57,628 bases of DNA, from positions 1 to 57,628 of the forward strand of contig CAJTGJ010000027.1 of assembly GCA_910575695.1 (NCBI GenBank), read 5' to 3'. The notes under the pieces are model-generated. The model did not search any database. It was not told where the DNA came from and saw only the letters and a list, made by a program, of their open reading frames with translations. The DNA comes from Oscillospiraceae bacterium (GTDB lineage: Bacteria; Bacillota; Clostridia; Oscillospirales; Oscillospiraceae). A program made the position numbers and the translations under genes. Positions within the stretch are counted from its first letter, which is position 1. Each line of letters opens with the position of its first letter. Shown here in pieces: positions 1 through 8,098 of this stretch.

Positions 1-29
1 ATTTTAGCACACTGTCGGCCGCTTGTCAA
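1..29 (-). promoter_or_regulatory. sigma-A promoter, leftward (tandem copy nearest the edge)
   Basis: On the minus strand TTGACA (24-29) and TAAAAT (1-6) are separated by exactly 17 bp. A/T tracts directly upstream (31-60) resemble an UP element. It drives something beyond the left edge and is the last of three similar promoters. Confidence 0.75.
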
Positions 30-109
30 GCCCTTTTTTAAACTTTTTTGCAAATCTTTTTGCTCAAGTTCCGGACCCTCATCCAAGCCTCGCTCTCGAG
101 AACTTTGAT

Positions 110-138
110 ATCTTACCACACTCTCGGAGGTTTGTCAA
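110..138 (-). promoter_or_regulatory. sigma-A promoter, leftward (middle tandem copy)
   Basis: Minus strand TTGACA (133-138), 17 bp, TAAGAT (110-115). The spacer shares the GAGAGTGTGG-like sequence of the neighbouring copy, and a T-rich stretch (141-175, A-rich on the minus strand) lies upstream. The -35 boxes of this and the leftmost copy are 109 bp apart. Confidence 0.75.
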
Positions 139-213
139 GTGCTTTTTTCGACTTTTTTCAGATTTTCTTCTGCCAGCCTTTCAAGCTCCTGCCCTCTCGT
201 TGAGCGCTCAGTT

Positions 214-242
214 ATGATAACAGATTCCTCCCCCCTTGTCAA
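214..242 (-). promoter_or_regulatory. sigma-A promoter, leftward (distal tandem copy)
   Basis: Minus strand TTGACA (237-242), 17 bp, TATCAT (214-219), again with an A-tract upstream (246-265). It completes a series of three promoters at intervals of about 104-109 bp, all pointing off the window. The rest of 1-361 holds no gene that I can see. Confidence 0.7.
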
Positions 243-311
243 CCCCCTTTTTCAACTTTTTTTGACTCCCTTTTTCAAGACCCTTTCTCTTGCGAAAAAT
301 CCCCCTCTGTG

Positions 312-340
312 TTACCCTTAGACATACCTATTATTATAGT
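312..340 (+). promoter_or_regulatory. possible promoter of the FAD-dependent dehydrogenase gene
   Basis: TATAGT (335-340) lies 22 bp before the start codon, with TTACCC (312-317) 17 bp upstream. The -10 is good and the -35 poor, so this is tentative. Confidence 0.35.
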
Positions 341-361
341 ATACACGCAAAGGAGCCAGCC

Positions 362-1942
362 ATGCTTCAAGTCAACCACCTCAACCTCCCCGTGGGCGCG
401 GACGAGGCCCTGCTTCTCCGCCGCACGGCAAAGGCCCTGGGCGTCCGCCCCGGCGACATCATAAGCCTCTCCCTCCACCGCCAATCCATCGACGCCCGGA
501 AAAAGAGCGACATCCACCTGGTCTGCACCGTCCGCGCCTCCCTGGCGGATGAAGCATCCATCCTCCGCCGCACCCCCAAGGGCGTGGCCCACGTATCCGA
601 TACACCTTATATAATACCGCCAGTGGGCCGCACTTTTTCCGTCCCCCCCGTGGTGGTTGGAATGGGCCCTGCGGGCCTGTTCGCCGCGCTGACCCTGGCC
701 CGGGCGGGCCTGCGCCCCATCGTACTGGAGCGCGGGCAGGACGCAGACCGCCGCACCGCCGATGTAGAGCGCTTCTGGCAGACGGGCCAGCTCTCCACCT
801 CCTCCAACGTCCAGTTCGGCGAGGGCGGCGCGGGAACTTTTTCTGACGGCAAGCTCACCACCGGGGTCAACGATCCCCGCATCTCCCATATCTTCGACAT
901 TTTCGTCTCCCACGGCGCTCCAGAGGATATCAAGTGGTCCCACAAGCCCCACATCGGCACCGACGTCCTGCGGGACGTGGTGAAATCCATCCGGGGTGAG
1001 CTTCTCTCCCTGGGTGTGGACGTTCGCTTCGGCCACCAGCTCATCGGCCTGGCCCAGGCCGACGGACGGCTGGCCGGCCTCCGCGTCCAAGCAGACACGG
1101 GCGCGTATTTTCTCCCCTGCGACGCGCTGGCGCTGGCCCCCGGCCACTCCGCCCGGGACACCTTCCAAATGCTGTACCAGCTGGGCCTGCCCATGGAGCG
1201 CAAGCCCTTCGCCATCGGCGTGCGCATCGAGCACAGCCAGGAGGCGGTGAGCCGCGCCCAGTTCGGCCAGTTCTGGGACAGACTTCCCGCCGCCGACTAC
1301 AAGCTGGCCTGCCATCTGCCGTCAGGCCGCTCGGCATTTACCTTCTGCGTCTGCCCCGGCGGGCAGGTGGTGGCCGCCGCCAGCGATCATGGCCAGGTGG
1401 TCACCAACGGCATGAGCCTGCGTTCCCGGGACGGGGCCAACATCAACGGCGGATTTCTTGTGGGCGTAAACCCGGAGGACTTCGGCGGGGACGACCCCTT
1501 AGCCGGGGTGCGCTTCCAGGAGCAGTGGGAGCGCGCGGCCTTTGAAAAGGGCGGCGGGACGTTCCGCGCCCCCGCCCAGCTTGTGGGGGATTTCCTCGCG
1601 GACCGCCCCTCCGCCGGCCCCCGCTCGATTCTGCCCACCTACCGCCCCGGCGTCACCTGGACGACCCTGGACGGCGTCCTCCCCCCTTACGTCCTTGCAG
1701 CATTAAAAGAGGCCCTGCCCATTTTCGACCGCAAGCTCCACGGCTTCGCCCATCCCGACGCGGTACTCACCGGGGTGGAGACCCGCTCGTCCTCCCCGGT
1801 GCGGATTTTACGGGACAGCACATTCCAGTCCCCCGCCCTCCCCGGCCTGTATCCCTGCGGCGAGGGGGCGGGCTACGCCGGGGGCATCACCTCCGCCGCC
1901 GTGGACGGCATCAAGGTGGCGGAAGCCATCATTTCCGGCTGA
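362..1942 (+). CDS. NAD(P)/FAD-dependent dehydrogenase (COG2509-type)
   Basis: A 526-residue flavoprotein of the uncharacterised FAD-dependent dehydrogenase family. After an N-terminal segment of about 95 residues there is a Rossmann dinucleotide-binding signature, VVVGMGPAGLFAA, at about residues 97-109. It is followed by the LERG strand end and the family motif FGEGGAGTFSDGKL near residue 150. The C-terminus has the second FAD contact, GLYPCGEGAGYAGGITSAA, close to the end, so the protein is complete. The start at 362 is preferred because AAAGGAGC lies just upstream; an in-frame extension to 290 lacks a ribosome site. The physiological substrate of this family is not known. It stands alone, with three leftward promoters behind it and a regulator gene downstream. 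Confidence 0.88.
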   Translation: MLQVNHLNLPVGADEALLLRRTAKALGVRPGDIISLSLHRQSIDARKKSDIHLVCTVRASLADEASILRRTPKGVAHVSDTPYIIPPVGRTFSVPPVVVGMGPAGLFAALTLARAGLRPIVLERGQDADRRTADVERFWQTGQLSTSSNVQFGEGGAGTFSDGKLTTGVNDPRISHIFDIFVSHGAPEDIKWSHKPHIGTDVLRDVVKSIRGELLSLGVDVRFGHQLIGLAQADGRLAGLRVQADTGAYFLPCDALALAPGHSARDTFQMLYQLGLPMERKPFAIGVRIEHSQEAVSRAQFGQFWDRLPAADYKLACHLPSGRSAFTFCVCPGGQVVAAASDHGQVVTNGMSLRSRDGANINGGFLVGVNPEDFGGDDPLAGVRFQEQWERAAFEKGGGTFRAPAQLVGDFLADRPSAGPRSILPTYRPGVTWTTLDGVLPPYVLAALKEALPIFDRKLHGFAHPDAVLTGVETRSSSPVRILRDSTFQSPALPGLYPCGEGAGYAGGITSAAVDGIKVAEAIISG

Positions 1943-2067
1943 AAACAGGGCAAACTACCCTATGCAACCACAAATTTACACCCCGCAACCCAAACGCAAC
2001 AGCAAATTGGTGGCCTGAACGGACGCTCCCCCGTAAAATGGAGACACCTTGAAAGGAGGTCATTTCA

Positions 2068-2943
2068 ATGACATTTGGTGAAAACCTGCAATTCCTCCGC
2101 AAGCGCCGGGGCATGACCCAGGAGGACCTTGCGGAACAGATGGAAGTCTCCCGCCAGTCGGTGAGCAAATGGGAATCCAACTCCGCCTATCCGGAGATGG
2201 ACGCCATCCTGCGCCTGTGCGGCCTGTTCTCCTGCGACATGGACACGCTTCTGCGGGGGGACGTATCCCGCCGCTTCGGGGAGGATGCCGCCGCCTGGAA
2301 CAAGCACATGAACGCCTTCGCCGCCGCCATGGCGGCAGGGGTGGCCCTGGTGCTGCTGGGCGTCACCCTCCTGCTGTTCGTGGGCGAGTTTTTCGGCCGG
2401 GAGATGACCGCCGGGGTGCTCTTTTTCCTAATCCTCACCGCCACTGTCACCACCTTCATCCTCTCCGGCATGGGCCACGACACCTTCCTGCGCCAGCATC
2501 CCGGCATCGGCCCCTGCTACACCAAGGAGGAAATGGACCGCTTCGAGCGCCGCTTCCCCGCCCTCATCGCCATCCCCATCGTCCTTCTGCTGCTGGGGCT
2601 CACCGCCATGATCACCCTGGAGTCCCTGGCCCCCGCCCAGTTCAGCCAGGACCAGTGGGACGCCCTGTGCGGGACCCTGTTTCTGCTGTGCGTCGCCGTC
2701 ACCGCCTCCGCCCTCACCTGGGCGGGCATCCAGCACTCCAAATACGGCTTCCCCGAGGAAAAACAGACCCCGGCGGAGCGCCGCGCAGGCCGCATCTGGG
2801 GCTTCGGGATGCTGTCCGCCACGGCGGTGTACCTAGGTCTTGGCCTGGCCATGGACTGGTGGGGCCAGGCGTGGATCATCTATCCCGTAGCCGCCCTCCT
2901 GTGCGTGGCCGTCACCATCCTGTTGAAAAAAGACGACGAATAA
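2068..2943 (+). CDS. XRE-family HTH regulator fused to a membrane domain
   Basis: 291 residues. The first 65 or so form a Cro/C1-type helix-turn-helix (GENLQFLRKRRGMTQEDLAE, then VSRQSVSKWES), the usual DNA-binding module of this class. The rest contains about six hydrophobic segments (for example around residues 88-113, 117-140, 165-190, 195-220 and two near the C-terminus), so it should sit in the membrane with its HTH in the cytoplasm. Signal and target genes are unknown. GAAAGGAGG ends a few bases before the ATG. A shared terminator separates it from upp on the other strand. A second membrane-bound XRE protein of different sequence is encoded at 3763-4797. Confidence 0.85.
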   Translation: MTFGENLQFLRKRRGMTQEDLAEQMEVSRQSVSKWESNSAYPEMDAILRLCGLFSCDMDTLLRGDVSRRFGEDAAAWNKHMNAFAAAMAAGVALVLLGVTLLLFVGEFFGREMTAGVLFFLILTATVTTFILSGMGHDTFLRQHPGIGPCYTKEEMDRFERRFPALIAIPIVLLLLGLTAMITLESLAPAQFSQDQWDALCGTLFLLCVAVTASALTWAGIQHSKYGFPEEKQTPAERRAGRIWGFGMLSATAVYLGLGLAMDWWGQAWIIYPVAALLCVAVTILLKKDDE

Positions 2944-2948
2944 CGCAA

Positions 2949-2978
2949 AAAGCCCGCCTCCAGCCGGAGGCGGGCTTT
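2949..2978. terminator. bidirectional intrinsic terminator
   Basis: Perfect 13-bp inverted repeat AAAGCCCGCCTCC / GGAGGCGGGCTTT with a 4-nt loop. It lies between the convergent XRE regulator and upp genes and ends in T-runs in both directions. Confidence 0.9.
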
Positions 2979-2984
2979 CCTGAT

Positions 2985-3617
2985 TCACTTCGTTCCGAAA
3001 ATGCGGTCCCCCGCGTCGCCCAGTCCAGGCACGATGTAGCTGTTCTCGTTCAGTCCCTGGTCCACCGCGCCGCAGTAGACCTCCACATCCGGGTGCTTGG
3101 AGGTGACCACCTCGATGCCCTTGGGCGCGGCTACCAGAACCATCAGCTTGATGTTCTTACAGCCGTACCCCTTCATAATCTGAATCGCCGCCACGGCGCT
3201 GCCGCCGGTCGCCAGCATGGGATCCACGATCAGCACGTCCCGCTCGGCGATATCCCGGGGCATTTTGCAGAAATACTGCACCGGCTCCATGGTCTCCTCG
3301 TTGCGGTACATCCCCAGATGTCCCACCCGGGCGGAGGGCACCATGCGCAGCACGCCGTCCACCAGCCCCAGGCCCGCCCGGAGTATAGGCACCACGGCGA
3401 ATTTCTTGCCCGCCAGGATAGGGGCCTCCATTTTGCAGATGGGGGTTTCAATCTCTTTTGTGGTGAGGGGCAGATCCCGGGTGGCCTCATAGGTGAGCAG
3501 CATCCCGATCTCGGAGACAATCTCCCGGAAGTCCTTGGTGGAGGTGTCCTTATCCCGGAGGATGGTCAGCTTGTGGGCGACAAGGGGGTGGTCTACAACA
3601 TGAACCTTCTCATTCAT
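2985..3617 (-). CDS. upp: uracil phosphoribosyltransferase
   Basis: 210 residues, full length for the family. It catalyses uracil + PRPP to UMP + PPi in pyrimidine salvage. The PRPP-binding loop [14 protein letters not shown] lies around residues 129-142, and the conserved C-terminus [13 protein letters not shown] is present. CAAAGGAGC precedes the ATG. A minus-strand promoter lies at 3651-3680, so it is probably transcribed alone and ends at the shared terminator at 2949-2978. Confidence 0.97.
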   Translation of the reverse strand: MNEKVHVVDHPLVAHKLTILRDKDTSTKDFREIVSEIGMLLTYEATRDLPLTTKEIETPICKMEAPILAGKKFAVVPILRAGLGLVDGVLRMVPSARVGHLGMYRNEETMEPVQYFCKMPRDIAERDVLIVDPMLATGGSAVAAIQIMKGYGCKNIKLMVLVAAPKGIEVVTSKHPDVEVYCGAVDQGLNENSYIVPGLGDAGDRIFGTK

Positions 3618-3650
3618 AGCGGCAGCTCCTTTGTATTTTTCTCATAAGCC

Positions 3651-3680
3651 ATTGTACCACACCTCCAGGCAGTTTGCCAA
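3651..3680 (-). promoter_or_regulatory. upp promoter
   Basis: Minus strand TTGGCA (3675-3680), 18 bp, TACAAT (3651-3656), about 35 bp upstream of the upp start codon. Confidence 0.65.
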
Positions 3681-3710
3681 TAAGGAAAACAAAGATTTCC
3701 CATTTTCTCC

Positions 3711-3740
3711 AAAAAAACGGGCTGCTTCCGCCCCAGCCCG
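3711..3740 (-). terminator. intrinsic terminator of the second XRE regulator gene
   Basis: Minus strand stem CGGGCTG / CAGCCCG (3734-3740 with 3718-3724, 9-nt loop) followed by seven T residues (A-run 3711-3717 on the plus strand), just downstream of the gene ending at 3763. Confidence 0.8.
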
Positions 3741-3762
3741 GGATGGAAGCGCCGCCGCAATC

Positions 3763-4797
3763 TCATTTGTTCCGCCTGCGGATCTCAGCCGCCGCGCCCA
3801 CCGCAATCGCAGCCAAGGAACACGCCAGCATCAGCTGGAAGATCAGGACGTTCACCCAGGACAGCTCCCCGGCGTCCCGCCGGGCCAGCATAGCGCCCAC
3901 GGAGAAATAGTCCAGGAACCGGGGCCCGCCCGTGTCCTCCAGCAGGCGATTGCACAGCCCGTTGATCACCGGGGTGGCAAAGCTGGCCAGCAGCGCCGCC
4001 ACCCCGCCCTTCAGCCACGGCCCCGCGGGCATCCAGTACACCACCGCGAAGCCCGCCCACAAAAACCCGGCTCCCGCCGCCGCCAGAGGGAACCCCAGGG
4101 ACAGCAGCCAGTCCCCGCCGGTGAAGGCCCAGATCACCGTCAGCAGGAAGAACACCCACACGGTGAGCGCCGCCATCCCCAGCGGCAGAAGGTGCTTTCC
4201 ATAAAACCGCCACAGCGCCCACCAGCCCCAGGGCAGGACCAGGCACACCGCCGTAATGGCTATCCCGCCGCCGATCCACCAGCCGCCCGCATACAGCCAG
4301 CAGGACAGCAACAGCAGGATCAGGCACCCGCTGGCCCCGCCCAGGCACACCGCCAGCTTGTTTTTGCGCACCAGAAAGGGCAGATTGGTAAAGCAGAACC
4401 CCAGCCCAATGGAGGTCAGTACAATCCAGAACCAATCCAGCGCATGAAAAACAGCCAGGTCGCAGATAAAGCAGGTGACCAGGGCGATGGCGTACCCCGC
4501 CGCGAAAAACCGCCGCGTCCCGGTGACCATCCGCCGCCACCGTTTGGCGGCCAGCTCCTGCAAGCGGGCCTGGTCGTCGTCGCAGGCGGCAAAAAACTCA
4601 TGCTCGGTGATGCGCAGGGCGGCGCAGATGGCGGTGACCATGGACACGTCCGGATAGGACAGCCCCCGCTCCCACTTGCTGACGGTGGACTCGGTGACAA
4701 ACAGCTGTCCCGCCAGCTCCTTCTGGGTCAGCCCCGCCTCCAGCCGCTTCCGGCGGATGTATTCCCCAAAGGATTTCTTTTCATCGCTCTCGTTCAT
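3763..4797 (-). CDS. XRE-family HTH regulator with polytopic membrane domain
   Basis: 344 residues from the start at 4797. That start is preferred over the in-frame ATG two codons earlier because AAGGGG then has normal 7-nt spacing. Residues 8-65 carry the HTH (GEYIRRKRLEAGLTQKELAG, then VTESTVSKWERG). From about residue 90 onward there are roughly eight or nine hydrophobic helices, ending with ACSLAAIAVGAAAEIRRRNK. It is a membrane-tethered one-component regulator; ligand and targets cannot be read from the sequence. It resembles the gene at 2068-2943 in design but not in membrane-domain sequence. Confidence 0.85.
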   Translation of the reverse strand: MNESDEKKSFGEYIRRKRLEAGLTQKELAGQLFVTESTVSKWERGLSYPDVSMVTAICAALRITEHEFFAACDDDQARLQELAAKRWRRMVTGTRRFFAAGYAIALVTCFICDLAVFHALDWFWIVLTSIGLGFCFTNLPFLVRKNKLAVCLGGASGCLILLLLSCWLYAGGWWIGGGIAITAVCLVLPWGWWALWRFYGKHLLPLGMAALTVWVFFLLTVIWAFTGGDWLLSLGFPLAAAGAGFLWAGFAVVYWMPAGPWLKGGVAALLASFATPVINGLCNRLLEDTGGPRFLDYFSVGAMLARRDAGELSWVNVLIFQLMLACSLAAIAVGAAAEIRRRNK

Positions 4798-4828
4798 GTA
4801 CATTCCCCTTCCTGTCGGATATGCCTCC

Positions 4829-4857
4829 ACCCTACCTGTCCGGCGGCAAAATGTCAA
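4829..4857 (-). promoter_or_regulatory. promoter of the second XRE regulator gene
   Basis: Minus strand TTGACA (4852-4857), 17 bp, TAGGGT (4829-4834). Perfect -35, weak -10, which may mean an activator is needed. Confidence 0.45.
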
Positions 4858-4867
4858 GGCTCCGGGC

Positions 4868-4898
4868 AAAAAAAGCAACTCGACTGTCAGGAAAGTCG
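4868..4898 (-). terminator. probable gltX terminator
   Basis: Minus strand short stem CGACT / AGTCG followed, after six bases, by seven T residues, directly after the gltX stop codon. The stem is short. Confidence 0.4.
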
Positions 4899-4905
4899 GC
4901 CTGTA

Positions 4906-6582
4906 TCAACGGTTTGCGAGCTTGGACCGGAAAGCCTCCACTCTGCCGACGGCAGCGTCCTTTCCAATCACATGGATGATGCCGTGCAGATCGGGCGTAT
5001 TGGTGGTCCCGGTCAGCGCGTAGCGGATGAAGGAGGAGAGGTCGGCAATGGAGCCGTTATAGTCCTCAGGGTGCTTTTTGTAAGCCCCCATCTTCACGCA
5101 GTAGTTGTGGCGGGCCGCCACCTCCTTCACCTTACCGAACCATTCAGCGGCGCCGTCCTCATAGTCAAACACACTGAGATAGTCCGCAAGGATCTCCGGG
5201 ATACGCTCCTTGTGGGGCAGGAAGGACTCCGGCAGCGCCGCAGCGTCCACGGTAAACGCGGGGTCGTACATATAAGGATACAGCTCCATGAGGTCAGACC
5301 ATTTGGCCACGTCCAGACGCTTCTCATGCCACACCGCGATGGACCGGCGGAAGGCGTCCCCGTTGTCCTCCATGTAACGGCTCAGCTTGGCGTCATACCG
5401 CTTCGCCCAGGCGGACACGGCGTCGAAGATCTGCTCCTCCGGCATATGGCCGATCCGCTTTTTCGCCACATTGTTCAGCTTGTCAAAGTCGAACAGCGCC
5501 CCCGCCGCCCCGGTCTTGGACAGGTCCAGGGGGAAGTCATAGATGGAGGCGTCCATATGCTCCTCCCGCCAGGGCTCGTAGTCCGCGCTGCCGATGGTAA
5601 GCAGGTAGTCCAGCACGGCGGGGATGGGGTAACCCGCCTCGTCGTAGTAGCCCACCCGGGCCTCCGGATCCTTCCGCTTGCTCAGCTTCCGGCGGGAGAC
5701 GCCCTCGCCATCCTCCTTGGCCTCGTTCTTCATGATGGGGCTCAGGTGGGTATAGCGGGGCACGGGGAAGCCCAGCAGCTCGAACATCTCCACGTGGAGG
5801 GGGATGGAGGCGATCCACTCGTCGGCCCGGATCACGTCGGTGGTACCCATCAGGTGGTCGTCCACCACATGGGCGAAGTGGTAGGTGGGCAGGCCGTCCC
5901 CCTTGATGATCACGGCGTCCAGGATGTTCTCCTGCATGGACAGTTCCCCCCGGATCATATCGTGGTACACCCGGCTGACCCCCAGCTTTCCGCCGCTGCG
6001 CATCCGGACGATCCACCGGTCGCCGTTGGCGATGCGCTTCAGCACCGTCTCCTCGTCCAGCTCCCGGCAGGCGGCCCACTGGCCGTAATAGCCCTTTTGC
6101 GGGGCGTCCGCCTTCTCCTGCCTGTCCCGGATGGCCTCCAGCTCCTCCGAGGTGCAGAAGCAGGGGTAGGCCCGGCCGATCTCCACCAGGTACTTGGCAA
6201 AAGCCTGGTAGATCTCCCGGCGCAGGGACTGGCGGTAGGGGCCGTAGCTGCCGCTGTCCTCCGTCTCGCCCACGGCGCCCTCGTCAAAGCGGATCTGGAA
6301 CTCATCCAGGGCGCTGATGATCTCGGTGACGCCGTTCTCAATCTGCCGCTTCTGGTCGGTGTCCTCAATGCGCAGGAAGAACACCCCGCCCCGGCTCCTG
6401 GTAAAGCTGCTGTTCAGCAGGGCGGTATACAGCCCCCCGATGTGCATGAACCCCGTGGGGCTGGGGGCGAAGCGGGTGCACACCGCCCCCTCCGGCAGAT
6501 TTCTGGGGGGATACAGGGCCTCCGCCTCCTGGTATGTCATCTTGATCTGGGGGAACAGCGCGTCGGCAACACGTTTGCTCAT
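4906..6582 (-). CDS. gltX: glutamate--tRNA ligase
   Basis: 558 residues. A class I aminoacyl-tRNA synthetase that charges tRNA-Glu (and, where GatCAB operates, tRNA-Gln). The HIGH motif is in FAPSPTGFMHIGG near residue 43 and the KMSKS counterpart is KLSKR near residue 300. LRIEDTD and the CFC/EEL region are also typical. It is longer than the usual 470-500 residues: an N-terminal extension precedes the Rossmann core and the region after KLSKR is extended. GAAGGAG precedes the ATG and a consensus promoter lies upstream, so it is probably monocistronic. Confidence 0.96.
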   Translation of the reverse strand: MSKRVADALFPQIKMTYQEAEALYPPRNLPEGAVCTRFAPSPTGFMHIGGLYTALLNSSFTRSRGGVFFLRIEDTDQKRQIENGVTEIISALDEFQIRFDEGAVGETEDSGSYGPYRQSLRREIYQAFAKYLVEIGRAYPCFCTSEELEAIRDRQEKADAPQKGYYGQWAACRELDEETVLKRIANGDRWIVRMRSGGKLGVSRVYHDMIRGELSMQENILDAVIIKGDGLPTYHFAHVVDDHLMGTTDVIRADEWIASIPLHVEMFELLGFPVPRYTHLSPIMKNEAKEDGEGVSRRKLSKRKDPEARVGYYDEAGYPIPAVLDYLLTIGSADYEPWREEHMDASIYDFPLDLSKTGAAGALFDFDKLNNVAKKRIGHMPEEQIFDAVSAWAKRYDAKLSRYMEDNGDAFRRSIAVWHEKRLDVAKWSDLMELYPYMYDPAFTVDAAALPESFLPHKERIPEILADYLSVFDYEDGAAEWFGKVKEVAARHNYCVKMGAYKKHPEDYNGSIADLSSFIRYALTGTTNTPDLHGIIHVIGKDAAVGRVEAFRSKLANR

Positions 6583-6637
6583 ACAAAAGCCAACTCCTTC
6601 TGGTATAGATTCGCCGTTTGGTCACATATTCGCCGGT

Positions 6638-6667
6638 ATTATACTATAGTTCCAGGATCGCTGTCAA
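6638..6667 (-). promoter_or_regulatory. gltX promoter
   Basis: Minus strand TTGACA (6662-6667), 18 bp, TATAAT (6638-6643): both hexamers are perfect consensus, about 55 bp upstream of the gltX start. Confidence 0.85.
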
Positions 6668-6699
6668 TGATCAGCCAGACGGCCTCCCGTCCCGCCGCA

Positions 6700-6880
6700 A
6701 AATGAAGCGCCCCGCGGCCAACCCGCGGGGCGATGAAAACGGAGCCTGTGGCAGGCTTCGGGATGCTTTGTCCGGGGGGCTCCGGCTTGCGGCCGGAGCA
6801 GCCCCGGTTGTGAGAGCAGGGAGGTTTTGGATCGTCGGGCTTGCTTTTCCTGACAAGGACAGTGTACCACAGGCTGGAGA
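6700..6880 (-). ncRNA. candidate structured RNA, identity unknown
   Basis: Gene-free stretch between gltX and the gene ending at 6973. A 9-bp inverted repeat AGCCTGTGG (6744-6752) / CCACAGGCT encloses about 130 bp. A strong internal hairpin (6772-6807, CCGGGG..CTCCGGC / GCCGGAG..CCCCGG) lies inside it. On the minus strand a terminator-like hairpin (CGCCCCGCGGGTTGGCCGCGGGGCG, 6709-6734, here abbreviated by its two GC-rich arms) closes the region, and a TACACT -10-like box lies near 6860. No known RNA family was recognised. Strand and transcription are inferred. Confidence 0.3.
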
Positions 6881-6972
6881 AAAAAGCCATGGATTTTTTG
6901 CGAAAAATTTGTTAATAATTTATGACGCGGCCCCTGTCGGATTCCAGCCCCTTTGGGCGGATCGTCAAAAAA

Positions 6973-7467
6973 TCAACGAACCGTATAGGGCCCCCGGGCC
7001 AGCACCTTCACGGTGTTGGACGTGGCGGTCACCGACCGGGTGCTGATGGTGACCATATACAGGTGGTTGGCGGCCAACGCCCCGCCGCTGCCCAGGTTGG
7101 ACCCGCTGGTGGTATCGATCAGCCCCACGCTGTCCGAGGTTCCGCAGACAGCGGTGCCGATGCGCAGCATCACCTCGCACCCCACATCCCCCACCAGGGT
7201 CTGCCCCTTGCTCAGGGTGACCACGGTGAACACATTGCCGGAGCCATTCCCGCCCTGGCCCAGCACCTTGGCCAGGGCCTGTTCCATCTCCGCCTTCCGG
7301 GCGTCCACCGTATCGTTCACCATCGTCTGCACCTTTTGGGAAAAGGTGTTGTTCAGGTAGCTCAGCGTCACCAGCGGGTCGTTGGCGCTGCCTGCGCCGG
7401 CGGCGTAGGCCGCGGTGAACAGCAGGCAGACGCATACTGCCGCCGCAGCGATCTTCCATTTTTTCAT
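6973..7467 (-). CDS. small exported protein of unknown function
   Basis: 164 residues. The N-terminus MKKWKIAAAAVCVCLLFTAAYA is a signal peptide with a likely cleavage site after residue 22-24. A helical, charged segment (about residues 45-70) is followed by a Gly/Ser/Thr-rich beta-type region (VGDVGCEVMLRIGTAVCGTS, then GLIDTTSGSNLGSGGALAAN) containing two Cys residues. No catalytic motif was recognised. It is the last gene of the leftward group containing alr and mazF and may be cotranscribed with it. GGAGGTAACTAC precedes the ATG. Confidence 0.75.
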   Translation of the reverse strand: MKKWKIAAAAVCVCLLFTAAYAAGAGSANDPLVTLSYLNNTFSQKVQTMVNDTVDARKAEMEQALAKVLGQGGNGSGNVFTVVTLSKGQTLVGDVGCEVMLRIGTAVCGTSDSVGLIDTTSGSNLGSGGALAANHLYMVTISTRSVTATSNTVKVLARGPYTVR

Positions 7468-7580
7468 ATGTAGTTACCTCCATGGTTCTCTGACGTACAG
7501 CCCCGCCCGCCCCGGAAGCCGGGACGGGGCAGGGCACGCGGTCTTGTTTTTGCTGCGCTCTGCCGCCGCCCGGCGCTTCC

Positions 7581-7946
7581 TCAGACCAGGCGCTGCGGGC
7601 TCAGGCCGAAGCTGACGGCAATGGCGCTGTCCACCCGCCGCATCACTTGGTCGTCCACCCGGCCCATATGTTCCCGGAGCCGCTTTTTGTCCAGGGTGCG
7701 GATCTGCTCCAGCAGAACCACGGAATCCTTGGGCAGGCCGCAGCTGTGGGAGGCCAGGGTGATATGGGTAGGCAGGCGGGCCTTGCCCGTCTGGGAGGTG
7801 ATCGCTGCCGCGATCACCGTGGGGCTGTGCTTGTTGCCGGTGTCGTTCTGTACAATGAGCACCGGGCGGACGCCGCCCTGCTCGCTGCCCACCACCGGAC
7901 TTAAATCTGCATAAAAAATGTCGCCGCGTTTGACGCTGTTGTCCAC
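7581..7946 (-). CDS. mazF: MazF/PemK-type endoribonuclease toxin
   Basis: 121 residues, typical of the MazF/EndoA (NdoA) family, which cleaves mRNA at short specific sequences. Conserved family sequence is visible: [20 protein letters not shown] at the start, RPVLIVQND, and [11 protein letters not shown] with the Arg and Thr used in RNA binding and catalysis. The start is GTG (7946). It follows alr on the same strand, the classical Firmicute order alr-ndoAI-ndoA. However, the 152 bp between them contain no antitoxin gene. It may rely on an antitoxin elsewhere or act as a housekeeping RNase. Confidence 0.9.
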   Translation of the reverse strand: MDNSVKRGDIFYADLSPVVGSEQGGVRPVLIVQNDTGNKHSPTVIAAAITSQTGKARLPTHITLASHSCGLPKDSVVLLEQIRTLDKKRLREHMGRVDDQVMRRVDSAIAVSFGLSPQRLV

Positions 7947-7968
7947 AGGATCTCACACTCCGCCGGAT

Positions 7969-8005
7969 ATAGTTCCCGGCTACAGCTATGTAGACCGGGT
8001 ACTAT
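7969..8005. promoter_or_regulatory. palindrome upstream of mazF
   Basis: Near-perfect 37-bp dyad: ATAGTtCCCGGcTACA (7969-7984) and TGTAgaCCGGGtACTAT (7989-8005). It lies just upstream of the mazF start and downstream of alr. It could be a hairpin limiting readthrough or a protein-binding operator; there is no T-run. Confidence 0.45.
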
Positions 8006-8098
8006 CATTCTCCCACGGGGCGGCGGCTTTTATACCGTCATGGCAGGGAAAAACCGCCGCGGCTCACCGCCGGATCTCCAGCGGGCTCCCTGACTATC

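Noticed and set aside
23..321. Small plus-strand frames in the first 350 bases
   Set aside because: They have no ribosome site and their T/C-rich sequence is explained by the UP-element tracts of three minus-strand promoters.
3631..6705. A 1,024-codon plus-strand open frame opposite the XRE regulator and gltX
   Set aside because: Antisense shadow of two well-identified genes in GC-rich DNA; the composition is Pro/Gln/His-rich and no family matches.
6700..6880. 6S RNA or SRP RNA
   Set aside because: No long symmetric duplex with a central bubble and no SRP GNAR/AGCA loop could be found; only a generic candidate is reported.
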